NCBI RefSeq assembly: GCF_900187385.1
Contig: NZ_FYEY01000001.1
Coordinates: 1,364,001 to 1,428,000, forward strand
Reading direction: 5' to 3'
Source: Streptomyces sp. 2114.4
Lineage (GTDB): Bacteria; Actinomycetota; Actinomycetes; Streptomycetales; Streptomycetaceae
DNA length: 64,000 nucleotides
Below the pieces are notes generated by a model. It worked only from the letters and a program-made list of their open reading frames with translations. It ran no database searches and was not told where the DNA came from. Positions within the stretch are counted from its first letter, which is position 1; every line of letters starts with the position of its first letter. Positions 41,624 to 50,148 of the stretch are shown piece by piece. Both the position numbers and the translations under genes were made by a program.

Positions 41624-41815
41624 TCAGGCGTGCTGCGGAACCTCGTCCTTCATGGCCGTCCTGATCTGTTCCCGCAGTTCCGGGCTGTCCTGGTGTCCGT
41701 GGACGGATACCGCGTGCTCGGTGGCTGCGCGGAGCACTTCTTCCTCCTCGCCGGCGATGACGAGGGTGCAGTTCATCTCGCTGGGCTGATCCCGGCAGTC
41801 GATCTTCTTGCGCAT
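41624..41815 (-). CDS. DUF1059-family small protein
   Basis: 63 residues from ATG 41815 with a consensus AGGAGG. MRKKIDCRDQ and NCTLVIAGEEEEVLRAATEHA match DUF1059, a small Cys-containing family, often with two Cys near the N-terminus as here (residues 7 and 16). Function unknown. Confidence 0.85.
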   Translation of the reverse strand: MRKKIDCRDQPSEMNCTLVIAGEEEEVLRAATEHAVSVHGHQDSPELREQIRTAMKDEVPQHA

Positions 41816-41980
41816 GGTGCACCTCCTGTCCCCTCCTCTCCTCCAGTGTCGGCCCGGGTGTCGTCGGGGGTCACCACCCGCCGCATACGGCGAATCCCGT
41901 ATGGCGCGCGGGGTGGCCGTCCTGCTGCAGTGAGAGGAGGACGAGAGTGAGATGCGGACGAGGAGGTGGAGGTGAGAGAC

Positions 41981-43069
41981 ATGACGGCCTCCGCCGATGT
42001 CGCCCCCGGCGCCGCGGTGGATGAGGACCGGGTGCAGGAATTCCTGGAAAGGGTGATCGCCGACAGCGGCGCCGCGGTCGCCGGCCTGTGCACCTCGCTC
42101 GGTGACCGGCTCGGCCTGTACCGGGCCATGGCGGGCGCCGGCCCCCTCACGTCCGTACAACTCGCCGCCCGTACAGGGCTGGTCGAGCGCTACGTCCGCG
42201 AATGGCTGACGTCCCAGGTCGCCGGCGAATACGTCAGCTACGCGCCCGGCACCGACACCTACCTGCTGCCCGACGAGCACGCCGCCGTCCTGGCGGACCC
42301 GGACCTGCCGACGTACGCGGCGGGGTTCTCCACCGTGCTGCAGGCGATCTACGCCACCGAGGACGTCCTCGTGGAGGCCTTCCGCACCGGTGAGGGCGTC
42401 GGCTGGGAGGAACACGGAAACGCGCTGTTCGCCGGCACCGCGCAGTTCTTCCGCCCCGGGTACGCGGCCGCGCTGGTGCCGGAGTGGCTGACCGCGCTGG
42501 ACGGTGTGGTGGAGAAGCTGGAGCGCGGCGCCCGCGTCGCCGACGTCGGATGCGGCTACGGCTACTCCACGACGCTCATGGCCCAGGCCTTCCCCCGGTC
42601 GCGCTTCGAGGGCTTCGACTTCCACCGTCCGTCCATCGAAGCGGCCCGCGGCATCGCGGCCGAGCGGGGACTGGACGACCGGGTCAGCTTCCAGGTCGCC
42701 ACCGCCCAGGACTTCCCGGGCGAGGACTTCGACCTGATCACGTTCTTCGACTGCCTGCACGACACCGGCGACCCGGGCGGCGCACTGCACCACGCCGAGC
42801 AGGCCCTGGCCGACGGCGGCACCTGCATGGTCGTCGAGCCGAACGCCTCTGCCAACGCCCAGGAGAACGTCAACCCCGTCGGACGGGCGCTGACCGCAAG
42901 CTCGGTTGCCATCTGTCTGCCGTCCGCGCTGGCCCAGCACGGTCCGCAGGCACTGGGAAACCACGCGGGTGAGGAGGTGCTGCGGCAGCTCGCCGACGAG
43001 GCCGGACTCCATCACTGGCGACTCGCCGCACAGAGCCTCGTCAACCGCGTCTATGCCGTCGGGCGCTGA
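41981..43069 (+). CDS. SAM methyltransferase with N-terminal winged helix (Rv2258c type)
   Basis: 362 residues from ATG 41981, directly after GGAGGTGA. Residues about 20-95 form a winged-helix dimerisation part (SVQLAARTGLVERYVREWLTSQ). The catalytic domain starts with VADVGCGYGYSTTLMAQAFP, then FEGFDFHRPSIEAAR and DLITFFDCLHDTGDPGGALHH. This group methylates small molecules; the substrate is unknown. Upstream is DUF1059 on the other strand; a hairpin follows. Confidence 0.87.
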   Translation: MTASADVAPGAAVDEDRVQEFLERVIADSGAAVAGLCTSLGDRLGLYRAMAGAGPLTSVQLAARTGLVERYVREWLTSQVAGEYVSYAPGTDTYLLPDEHAAVLADPDLPTYAAGFSTVLQAIYATEDVLVEAFRTGEGVGWEEHGNALFAGTAQFFRPGYAAALVPEWLTALDGVVEKLERGARVADVGCGYGYSTTLMAQAFPRSRFEGFDFHRPSIEAARGIAAERGLDDRVSFQVATAQDFPGEDFDLITFFDCLHDTGDPGGALHHAEQALADGGTCMVVEPNASANAQENVNPVGRALTASSVAICLPSALAQHGPQALGNHAGEEVLRQLADEAGLHHWRLAAQSLVNRVYAVGR

Positions 43070-43083
43070 GCCGCCTGACGCGC

Positions 43084-43106
43084 CCGGCCGGTCTTCCCCC
43101 GGCCGG
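43084..43106 (+). terminator. Hairpin after the methyltransferase gene
   Basis: CCGGCCGG arms around a 7-base loop, 15 bases past the stop; no U tract. Confidence 0.6.
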
Positions 43107-43131
43107 CCGGGTGGGCCTCATGTGAGCGGCC

Positions 43132-43253
43132 TGTGCCCCGCGCGGCACAGGTCCGACGTGCCGGTGCACCGCGCGGGCGCGTTCGGCTGCTTCTGCGTTT
43201 GGTTGCCGCTGCCCACTCGGCACGCGTTTGACTGGCCTGTGCCCCCTCGGCAC
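43132..43253. promoter_or_regulatory. Three GTGCC-N-GGCAC palindromes
   Basis: TGTGCC-N6-GGCACA (43132-43149), TGCC-N5-GGCAC (43210-43223) and GTGCC-N5-GGCAC (43239-43253) lie in the 193-base region before the LuxR gene, the last one ten bases before its start. Repeated dyads of the same sequence suggest binding sites of one regulator, perhaps the LuxR protein itself. Confidence 0.55.
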
Positions 43254-43262
43254 GCTGGAGGT

Positions 43263-44012
43263 ATGAGCGCGGCCGCGGAGGCCGGCCTGCGGCGCATTCT
43301 CGCCGTCGTGGACCTCCTGATCGATGCCGTCGACGAGGACACCCTTGTTCCGGCGCTGCTTCCGCTGCTGCTCGGTGCCGTTCCCGGCGACAGCATCATC
43401 TGGTCGCCCCGCGCCGGCTCTGCCGACCGGCCGCTCACCCTGCCCGCCGGTCTGTTGACCCCGGACATACGGGAGGCGTTCGCGCGCGAATCGGCGGCCG
43501 ATTCCCTCGTCACCCACACCACCCTCGGCCCCGGCACCGCGATGCGCCGCTCCACCCTGCAGACCCGCAGCGCCTTCCACGCCCTCGCCGCCTATGCCGA
43601 CGTCTACCGGCCGCTGGGCGCCGAGCAGCAGCTCGCGATGTCGTTCCCCGCGGGCTACGCGGCCGGTGTGCCGCGGAAGGTGTGCGTGGCGATCAGCCGC
43701 AACGGCAGCGACTTCTCCGACGACGATGTGGCGGCCGCGGCCCTGCTGCGCACCCGGCTCAGCCACGTCCTCAGCCGGCTCGCCCCGCCCGCACCTGCGC
43801 CGTCCCCCGTCACCCGCCGCGAGTCGGCCGTACTCACCCTGCTCGCCCGCGGCCTGACGAACCAGCAGATCGCCCGCCGGCTGGCGATCAGTCCGCGCAC
43901 GGTCGACAAACATCTGGAACACGCCTACGCAAAGCTGCAGGTGGGCGGCCGGGTCGAGGCGGCGAACGCCTGGCTGACCCGGGGGCCGGCGGCACTGCGG
44001 CTCGCGCCGTAG
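43263..44012 (+). CDS. LuxR-family regulator
   Basis: 249 residues. The C-terminal HTH is classic: VTRRESAVLTLLARGLTNQQIARRLAISPRTVDKHLEHAYAKL. The N-terminal 180 residues look GAF-like (DSIIWSPRAG; VCVAISRNGSDFSDDDVAAAALL). GGAGG lies only one base before ATG 43263, an unusually short spacing, so the start may be mis-set or translation weak. Three palindromes lie upstream. Confidence 0.85.
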   Translation: MSAAAEAGLRRILAVVDLLIDAVDEDTLVPALLPLLLGAVPGDSIIWSPRAGSADRPLTLPAGLLTPDIREAFARESAADSLVTHTTLGPGTAMRRSTLQTRSAFHALAAYADVYRPLGAEQQLAMSFPAGYAAGVPRKVCVAISRNGSDFSDDDVAAAALLRTRLSHVLSRLAPPAPAPSPVTRRESAVLTLLARGLTNQQIARRLAISPRTVDKHLEHAYAKLQVGGRVEAANAWLTRGPAALRLAP

Positions 44013-44074
44013 GTGGGCCGGCGCGCGAGGCACCGCGCAGTGCGGCGGGCACCGCTCACGGCGGCCGGGGCCGC

Positions 44075-44437
44075 TCACCGCGGCACGGCGTGGCGCCGGT
44101 AGGTGACCTTGTTGTGGCGGACCTGGGTGACCTCGACGCTGAGGTGCCGGTCCAGGCCGAGGGGGAAGTGGGCCGTACAGCGCACCTCGTCGTACGGCAC
44201 GGGCCGGAGATCGCCGGAGCAGTGCACCGCGTCGGGCCCGTTGCGGAAGGGCAGGGTGAGCTGGCCGCTGAGCGTTCTGGCGATCTCGGTGCGCGGCACC
44301 GTGTGGGTACCGTCGTCGACCTCGCTGGTGGCGTCGCGGGCGCGGAGGTGGACGACGGTGAGCGTGCACACGCCCGCGAGGGTGAGGGCCGTGATGAGGG
44401 CGGTGACGAGGCCGCGCCGTGGTGGATCCGCGGTCAC
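44075..44437 (-). CDS. DUF4333-like membrane-anchored protein
   Basis: 120 residues from GTG 44437 (GGGAG upstream). One N-terminal membrane segment (LVTALITALTLAGVCTLTVV) is followed by an extracytoplasmic domain with two Cys (VHCSGDLRPVPYDEVRCTAHF), the DUF4333 pattern. Function unknown. It starts six bases after the preceding gene ends, so the two are likely co-transcribed. Confidence 0.75.
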   Translation of the reverse strand: MTADPPRRGLVTALITALTLAGVCTLTVVHLRARDATSEVDDGTHTVPRTEIARTLSGQLTLPFRNGPDAVHCSGDLRPVPYDEVRCTAHFPLGLDRHLSVEVTQVRHNKVTYRRHAVPR

Positions 44438-44442
44438 CGCCG

Positions 44443-45159
44443 TCAGCTCCCGGTGCCGCGGGGGTGCCGCCGGCGGGCGCGGGCTCCCCAGCCGGCCGCG
44501 GCCAGCAGCAGCAGTCCGCCCGCGGTCGTGGCCGCCCGGCCGGTGCCGGCCGCGCCGCCGAGGCCGGTGTCCGCGCCGCCCCGGGGCACGACCTCGTCGG
44601 CACCACCGGAGACGGTCATGGTGCCGGTGAGGGTTTTCCGGCCGTCGCCGGCTTGCTCCCCGTACTCCTCGCCGCGTCCGCTGCCGTGGCGTTCGCCGTC
44701 CTCCCCGCCGCGCACCGTGCCGTCTTCCTCGTCGCCCGTCCGGCCGGTGTCCAGGGCGCTCTGCCGGGCCCGGGAGGTACCGCCGCAGGTGAGGGTGACC
44801 CGGTAGGAGCCGGGCGCGGTGTTCTCCGGCAGGATCGCGGTGCCGCCGAGCCGCCCGCTCCGCTCGGCGAGCTCCAGCGCGGGGATGTTCGCGTCGTCGA
44901 AGGTGGCCTCCGCGGTGTCGCCGGAGCACTGCCCGCCGTCGGAGACGGAGAAGGCGGCGCCCGGTGTCACCGGGTCGGGCTGCACGACCACCGCGTCCGC
45001 GGTCTCCGGCGCGGAGCCGGTCTCGGCGGCGGCTCCGGTCACCGTCCCGGTGACGGCCCCGGGGGCGGCATCGGCGCCGCGGTCGTCACCGAAAAGCAGG
45101 ACGGACACCGCCAGGGCACCGGCCGCCAGGGCGTACAGAGGAATCTGACGTATGGGCAT
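44443..45159 (-). CDS. Secreted protein with C-terminal membrane anchor
   Basis: 238 residues from ATG 45159. A signal segment (IPLYALAAGALAVSVLLFG) precedes a domain with two Cys (VSDGGQCSGDTAEATF; RVTLTCGGTSRA) that looks like an immunoglobulin-type fold. A Gly/Glu/Asp-rich linker leads to a C-terminal hydrophobic segment (TTAGGLLLLAAAGWG) with ARARRR after it, but there is no LPxTG/LAxTG motif. Probably anchored in the membrane facing outward. Ribosome-binding site weak. Confidence 0.7.
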   Translation of the reverse strand: MPIRQIPLYALAAGALAVSVLLFGDDRGADAAPGAVTGTVTGAAAETGSAPETADAVVVQPDPVTPGAAFSVSDGGQCSGDTAEATFDDANIPALELAERSGRLGGTAILPENTAPGSYRVTLTCGGTSRARQSALDTGRTGDEEDGTVRGGEDGERHGSGRGEEYGEQAGDGRKTLTGTMTVSGGADEVVPRGGADTGLGGAAGTGRAATTAGGLLLLAAAGWGARARRRHPRGTGS

Positions 45160-45340
45160 ACCCCGAGAGAAGCGTCCGGCCCGGCGGCGCGCACCTCGAT
45201 GGCGGGCCCCGGCAAGGCCAACTTCCGCGCGAGACACCGGCCCGCCGCCTCTTCCCGCAGGTCACAAGGGTGCGTACGCCCCGGACGGCGGAACGCGCCG
45301 GATGGGCTTTCCGGGTGGTGCCCGAGGGCGGCCCCGACAC

Positions 45341-45371
45341 TTGAACCTCACGCCGCGTGAGGAGGCATCGT
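45341..45371 (+). promoter_or_regulatory. MerR-type promoter with long spacer
   Basis: -35 TTGAAC (45341-45346) and -10 CATCGT (45366-45371) are 19 bases apart, and the spacer carries the palindrome CCTCAC-N5-GTGAGG (45346-45362). A 19-bp spacer with a central dyad is the hallmark of promoters activated by MerR proteins. The -10 box ends six bases before ATG 45378, so the message is leaderless. Confidence 0.7.
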
Positions 45372-45377
45372 TGCTCC

Positions 45378-46092
45378 ATGAACGCCGCCACCTGGAAGGT
45401 CGGGGCCCTCGCCGAGGCGAGCGGACTGACCGTACGCACCTTGCACCACTGGGACACCATCGGCCTGCTGTGCCCCTCGCAACGCACGGCGGGCGGGCAC
45501 CGGGAGTACACGGAGGACGATGCCGTACGGCTCTATCAGGTGCTGGCGCTGCGGAACCTGGGGCTCGGGCTGGAGTCCATCGGCGTCTGCCTGGACAGCG
45601 GGGTCGATCCGGCCCGGGTGGTGCCGTCTCGACGGCGAACTGGCCGCCGCACGGACGCCGACGGTCACCGCCCTGTTCGACGCGCTGCGGGCGACCGGTG
45701 CCGGCGCCGCGGGAGCCGGCCGGGCGCTCCGCCACCGTCTGGAGCCCGACCAGCTGCGGACCCTGGAGACGCGGGCCACCGCGCTCGGCTCCCTGGCGCA
45801 CTACCTCCTGGAGGTGGAGTGGCCCGAGCTGTACCGGCGGGCGGAGCGCCTGCGCACCGAAGGGGTCGCGCCCGGCGATCCGCGGGTGCGGCGGCTGGTG
45901 GCGCGGATGGACGAGCTGAGCACGCTGTTCACCGGCGGCGACACGGCGGTGTCCGACGCCGTCCGGACGGCGTGGCGTGAGGGCTCGGTGGCCAGGTCCG
46001 GGGACGGCGCGGCGCCGGACGCCGGATGGGCGGACGCCGGCTTGCCGGACCTCACCGCCTACCTGGACCGGGCACGCGCCGCCGGGTCCTGA
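45378..46092 (+). pseudogene. MerR-TipAS-like regulator, frameshifted
   Basis: The N-terminal MerR HTH (VGALAEASGLTVRTLHHWDT, REYTEDDAVRLYQVLALRNLGLGLESIG) is in one frame to about 45625. The rest of the protein (LDGELAAARTPTVTALFDAL, PELYRRAERLRTEGVAPGDP, AWREGSVARSG, then LTAYLDRARAAGS at the stop 46092) continues in another frame. Joined, they make a normal MerR with a TipAS-like C-terminal ligand domain. The breakpoint lies around GTGGTGCCGTCTCGACG. Real mutation, sequencing error or slippage cannot be told apart. Confidence 0.75.
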
Positions 46093-46232
46093 CGGCGGGG
46101 CCGCCTCCTCGCCCGTCCCGCACCGCGCCCCTGGCGCACCACGCCCTGGCGCGCCGCCCCCCGCAGCCTCATGCCATGCAGTCCATGCCGAAGCCCCACA
46201 CCATGAAGCCCCACCCCCTGAAGGAGCCCGCC

Positions 46233-46430
46233 ATGCACCGTCGCACCCGTACCCGTATCGCCGTGGCCTCGACGCTGCCCACCCTGCTCGCCGTTGCGGC
46301 CTGTGGTGTGCTCGCCGCGACCGGGGCCCTCGCCTGGCAGATCCCGTGCGCCGGGCTGGTCGCGCTCGTGTTCCAGGGGGTGCTGACCGATGTGCGGCTG
46401 GGCCGCGGGCCGGCGGCCGGCAGGTCGTAG
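46233..46430 (+). CDS. Small membrane protein
   Basis: 65 residues from ATG 46233 with GAAGGAG upstream. Two hydrophobic segments (IAVASTLPTLLAVAACGVLAA and IPCAGLVALVFQGVLTD) separated by a short turn, with an Arg-rich N-terminus. No recognised family. It follows the frameshifted MerR gene by 140 bases and could be its regulatory target. Confidence 0.65.
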   Translation: MHRRTRTRIAVASTLPTLLAVAACGVLAATGALAWQIPCAGLVALVFQGVLTDVRLGRGPAAGRS

Positions 46431-46442
46431 CGCGGTGCCGCC

Positions 46443-47015
46443 TCATGCCTCCAGTTGGAGGTCCCACTTCCTGCCGGACCGGCCGGTGAGGGTGGTCACC
46501 GAGAGCGGCTGGACGTCTATCCGCCAGTACGTGTGCGGCGGGGCCTGGAGCGCGTAGACCAGGGCGGCGCGGACGACACCGGGCTCGGCGACCGCGAGGA
46601 GTCCGTCGGCGTCCTCGACCGGCCGGGTGTCCAGCCAGCCGCCGACGCGCGTGATGAAGGCCAGCAACGACTCCCCGCCGTGCGGCGCCACGCGCGGATC
46701 GGCCAGCCAGGCCTCCACCGCGCGCGGTTCCTCGGTGGCCACCTCGCCCAGCGTGCGGCCGTGCCAGCGCCCCATGTCGCAGTCGCGCAGCGCCGGTTGC
46801 GGGAGCGGGCGCAGGCCGAGGGCTTCGCCGGTGTCCCGGCAGCGGGCTGACGGCGAGCAGTAGCGCAGTTCGGCGGCGGCGAGCCGGCACAGGACGGGCG
46901 CGGCCCGCTCGGCCTCGTGCCATCCCGCGGCGTCGAGCGGCCGGTCGTCGCCGAACCGCGTTCCGAGCAGCGCGGAGCTGCGGCCGGCGGCGAGCAGCTT
47001 CAGTCGGACGCTCAT
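46443..47015 (-). CDS. Histidine-phosphatase-fold protein lacking catalytic residues
   Basis: 190 residues from ATG 47015, which follows TACCAT at leaderless spacing. The overall pattern is histidine phosphatase (RPLDAAGWHEAERAAPVL, RYCSPSARCRDTGEALG, LRDCDMGRWHGRTLGEV, APHGGESLLAFITRVG). The RHG catalytic motif is replaced by LAAGRSSAL, and the second His motif by VAEPGVVRAAL. The fold is kept but phosphotransfer chemistry should not work. Relatives I recall in Streptomyces sit beside cobalt transporter genes; none is here. Confidence 0.78.
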   Translation of the reverse strand: MSVRLKLLAAGRSSALLGTRFGDDRPLDAAGWHEAERAAPVLCRLAAAELRYCSPSARCRDTGEALGLRPLPQPALRDCDMGRWHGRTLGEVATEEPRAVEAWLADPRVAPHGGESLLAFITRVGGWLDTRPVEDADGLLAVAEPGVVRAALVYALQAPPHTYWRIDVQPLSVTTLTGRSGRKWDLQLEA

Positions 47016-47058
47016 CCGCCGATGGTAAGAGCAGTAACGCCGCACTGGCCCTTGTTGA

Positions 47059-47511
47059 TCACATCTCGACAGGACCCGGGTCGATCAGCCCGAGGGTCAT
47101 CCACTGCTCCGGGGAGACCAGGGGGCGGAAGCCGGCCTTCTCGTACACGCCGTGGGCGTCCTTGGTGGCCAGCGTCAGGCGGCTCGGCCCGCAGGGCGCC
47201 AGGTGGTCGGCGATGGCCTCGACCAGGGCGGTGCCCAGGCCCTTGCCGCGGTCGTCGCGGCAGATATAGACGTCGCAGAGCCAGGCGAAGGTGGCGTGGT
47301 CGGTCACCACCCGGGCGTAGCCGGCCTGACGGCCGGAACCGGCCTCGTACAGACCGAAGTTGAGCGAGCCCGCGACGGCGCGGTCATGCAGCTCCCGGGA
47401 CCGGCCCACGGCCCAGTAGGCGTCGGCAGACAGCCAGTGGTGGACCAGGCCGGTGTCCAGGCGCGCCGGGTCGGTGGAGATCTCGTAGCCGTCGAGGGCG
47501 TGGGTGCTCAT
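47059..47511 (-). CDS. GNAT N-acetyltransferase
   Basis: 150 residues. ARVVTDHATFAWLCDVYI, then CRDDRGKGLGTALVEAIADHL (acetyl-CoA loop) and LATKDAHGVYEKAGFRPL define the fold. The tail PEQWM is typical of the small family close to YjgM/YhhY-type GNATs. Substrate unknown. A GC-rich inter-genic repeat (GGGGAGGGTTCCGGCC) occurs twice just upstream at 47560-47605. Confidence 0.87.
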   Translation of the reverse strand: MSTHALDGYEISTDPARLDTGLVHHWLSADAYWAVGRSRELHDRAVAGSLNFGLYEAGSGRQAGYARVVTDHATFAWLCDVYICRDDRGKGLGTALVEAIADHLAPCGPSRLTLATKDAHGVYEKAGFRPLVSPEQWMTLGLIDPGPVEM

Positions 47512-47660
47512 GCCGGGAGGTTCGCAGAAGGGCGGGGCGGCGTCGAGCCGTTACCGGCGGGGAGGGTTCCGGCCGGCCCGCCGTACGTGCGGGGAGGGTT
47601 CCGGCCGCCCGCCGTACTTGCCGGCAGGGGAGCCGGCGCACCCCTCCCCGCCCCGCCCGT

Positions 47661-49166
47661 TCAGCCCGCCGGCACCCCCAGCTCCTCGCACGCCGTGCGG
47701 AGCCTGCGGACGCCTTCCGTGATCTCGGCGGTGCCGGACGCGGCCGCGAAGCTCAGCCGCAGATGCGCGGCCGGCGGCTCGGCGGCGAAGTACGGCCGGC
47801 CGGCCGCGACCGCGACGCCCGCCCGCAGCGCCGCACCGGTCAGCGCCGCCTCGTCGGTGCCGTCCGGCAGTCGCAGCCAGAGGTGGTAGCCGCCCGGCGG
47901 GATGTAGAGGCCGCCCGGCGCGGGGTCGTGGCCGTACGCCGCCCCGTGCCCCCCGCCCGGCCCGGCGAGGCCCGGCAGGTACCGGTGCAGGGCCGCGGTC
48001 AGGGCATTGCGGCGGACGGTCAACTCGCCGGAGATCAGCCGCAGATGGCGCGGCCAGGCGGGCGAGCCGACGAGTTCCAGGGCGGTTTCCTGGAGCGGGC
48101 CCGGCACGAAGAAGCTGTCGACGACCTGGATGGCGCGCAGCCGGTCGAGGACCGGACCGTGCGCGGCCAGGGCGCCCACCCGCAGGTTGGGCGAGGTGGC
48201 CTTGGTCAGCGAGCGGACGTGGACGACCGTGCCGTCCCGGTCGTCCGCCATCAGGGTCGGCGGCAGCGCGGGGGCGTCGCCGTGGACCAGCAGTCGTGCG
48301 AAGTCGTCCTCGATCACGAAGGCGCCGGCCGCGCGGGCCACCCGCAGCACCTCGCGCCGCCGGTCATCGGCCAGCACCGCGCCGGTCGGATTCTGGAACA
48401 GCGGCTGGCAGACGAACAGCCGCGCGCCGCTGGCCCGGAAGGCGTCCGCGAGCAGGTCCGTACGGACCCCGTCCGCGTCCACCGGTACGGGCACCGGCCG
48501 CAGTCCGGAGGCGCGGGCCACGGCCAGCATGCCCGGGTAGGTCGGGGACTCGACGAGCACCGGGGCGCCGGGGGCGGCGAGGGCACGCAGGGCGGCGTTC
48601 AGCGCGCTCTGACCGCCCGCGGTGATCAGGACGTCGCTGGCGGCCAGCGGGCCACCGGGGCCGGCGATCTCGCGGGCGAACCAGGCCCGCAGCTCCGCCA
48701 CCCCGCCGATCGTGGGGCGCCCCCAGACGCCCGGCCGCCGTCCGGCGCGGGCCAGGGCGGCGGCGAGGGCGCGCTCCGGCTGGAGATCGGCGTGCAGATA
48801 GCCGCCGATGAGTTCGATGACACCGGGCGCCGGGGTGGCGAGCGTGGCGAGCACACCCGAGGCGTCGACGCTGCGCGGCACCTGGTCGCCGGCCGGCTCG
48901 GCGCTCAGCGCGATCTCCTGCCAGGAGGTGTCGACCGGCCGGGGCGCCTCGCCGCGCGGCTCGGCCCGGAAGGCCCCCGCGCCCGGCCGGGTCACGACCA
49001 GACCCTCCGCCGCCAGCTCGGCGAGCGCCCGGGAGACGGTCACCGGACTGACCCGGTGCCGCTCCACGAGGGCGCGACTTGATGGCAGCTTCTCTCCTGG
49101 AGAGTAGCGGTTCAGCTCCACCCGCAGGGTCGCGGCCAGTTCGGCGCCGCTGCTACGCTCTTGCAT
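47661..49166 (-). CDS. MocR/PdxR-type GntR regulator with aminotransferase domain
   Basis: 501 residues from ATG 49166. N-terminal GntR winged helix (KLPSSRALVERHRVSPVTVSRALAELAAEGLV), then a full aminotransferase class I domain: VLITAGGQSALNAALRAL, ESPTYPGMLAVARASG, PLFQNPTGAVLADDRRR and the PLP lysine (Lys322) in SLTKATSPNLRVGAL. MocR proteins sense PLP or an amino compound through this domain. It is divergent from an EamA exporter and the two start codons overlap, so it most likely controls that exporter. TATCGT six bases before the ATG suggests a leaderless message. Confidence 0.9.
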   Translation of the reverse strand: MQERSSGAELAATLRVELNRYSPGEKLPSSRALVERHRVSPVTVSRALAELAAEGLVVTRPGAGAFRAEPRGEAPRPVDTSWQEIALSAEPAGDQVPRSVDASGVLATLATPAPGVIELIGGYLHADLQPERALAAALARAGRRPGVWGRPTIGGVAELRAWFAREIAGPGGPLAASDVLITAGGQSALNAALRALAAPGAPVLVESPTYPGMLAVARASGLRPVPVPVDADGVRTDLLADAFRASGARLFVCQPLFQNPTGAVLADDRRREVLRVARAAGAFVIEDDFARLLVHGDAPALPPTLMADDRDGTVVHVRSLTKATSPNLRVGALAAHGPVLDRLRAIQVVDSFFVPGPLQETALELVGSPAWPRHLRLISGELTVRRNALTAALHRYLPGLAGPGGGHGAAYGHDPAPGGLYIPPGGYHLWLRLPDGTDEAALTGAALRAGVAVAAGRPYFAAEPPAAHLRLSFAAASGTAEITEGVRRLRTACEELGVPAG

Positions 49167-49206
49167 GAGAGACAACGATAGCGCTACTGCCACCGTGACG
49201 ATAGCG
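49154..49206. promoter_or_regulatory. Interlocked divergent leaderless promoters
   Basis: Plus -10 box TACGCT (49154-49159) lies inside the mocR coding sequence, five bases before ATG 49165. The minus -10 box TATCGT lies inside the exporter coding sequence, six bases before ATG 49166. Direct repeats GATAGCG at 49177-49183 and 49200-49206 overlap the mocR promoter and are likely MocR sites. Confidence 0.6.
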
Positions 49207-50148
49207 GTCAGCACCCCGGACGCCCCGGACACCGCCGCCCCGGAGAACCGGCAGCCGGCCAAGGCCCCGCAGCTCCCGGAGGCCGCGAGCGGGGCCGCCC
49301 GGGGCGCGCTGCTCGCCGCGCTCGGCGTCGCCGCCTTCTCGCTCACCTTCCCCGCGACCGCCTGGGCGCTGGAGGGCATGGGGCCGTGGACGGTGGTGAT
49401 GCTGCGCAGCGTGCTGGCCACCGTGCTGGCCGGCGGCGCGCTGGCCGTGTTCCGGGGGCGCCTTCCCGAGCGGCGGCACTGGGCGGGCATCGCGGTCGTC
49501 ACGGGCGGCGTGGTCCTCGGTTTCCCGCTGCTGACCACCCTCGCGCTGCAGACCTCCACCACCTCGCACGCGGCGGTCGTCGTCGGCCTGCTGCCGCTGA
49601 CCACGGCCGCCTTCTCGGCCGTACGGACCGGTGCCCGGCCCTCCCGGACGTTCTGGATCGCCTCGCTGGTCGGCGCCGTCGTCGTCATCGGCTTTGCGGT
49701 GCAGCAGAGCGGCGGGGCGCCGGGCCGCGGGGATCTGCTGCTGTTCGGATCACTGCTGGTGTGCGCGGCCGGCTACACCGAAGGCGGGCGGCTCGCCCGC
49801 CATATGCCGGGCTGGCAGGTGATGGGCTGGGCGCTGGTGCTGGCGCTTCCGGTCACGGTGACGGGCGCGGCGGTGGCGCTGTCCGCGGAGCCGCTGCGGC
49901 TCACGGTGCACTCGGTCGGCGGAGTGCTGTGGCTGGCGTTCGGCTCGCAGTTCCTCGGGATGGTGGCCTGGTACCGCGGGATGGCCGCGATCGGCATCTC
50001 CAAGGCGAGCCAGCTGCAGCTCGCCCAGCCGCTGCTGACCCTGCTCTGGTCCGTGCTGCTGCTGGGCGAGCGGCTGCCGCCGGCCGCCCCCGCCGCGGCG
50101 CTGGCGGTCCTGGCGTGCATCGCGGTCACCCAGCGGACCCGTGGATGA
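49165..50148 (+). CDS. EamA/DMT-family exporter
   Basis: 327 residues. About ten membrane segments in two EamA repeats follow a 40-residue polar N-terminus rich in Ala, Pro and Thr. Typical segments: GALLAALGVAAFSLTFPATAWAL, TSHAAVVVGLLPLTTAAFS near repeat 1, and SKASQLQLAQPLLTLLWSVLLLGE in repeat 2. Such proteins export amino acids or other metabolites. The ATG at 49165 overlaps the divergent mocR ATG (shared CATG). A start further in would lie downstream of the polar tail, so leaderless translation from 49165 is favoured but not proven. Confidence 0.87.
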   Translation: MRDNDSATATVTIAVSTPDAPDTAAPENRQPAKAPQLPEAASGAARGALLAALGVAAFSLTFPATAWALEGMGPWTVVMLRSVLATVLAGGALAVFRGRLPERRHWAGIAVVTGGVVLGFPLLTTLALQTSTTSHAAVVVGLLPLTTAAFSAVRTGARPSRTFWIASLVGAVVVIGFAVQQSGGAPGRGDLLLFGSLLVCAAGYTEGGRLARHMPGWQVMGWALVLALPVTVTGAAVALSAEPLRLTVHSVGGVLWLAFGSQFLGMVAWYRGMAAIGISKASQLQLAQPLLTLLWSVLLLGERLPPAAPAAALAVLACIAVTQRTRG

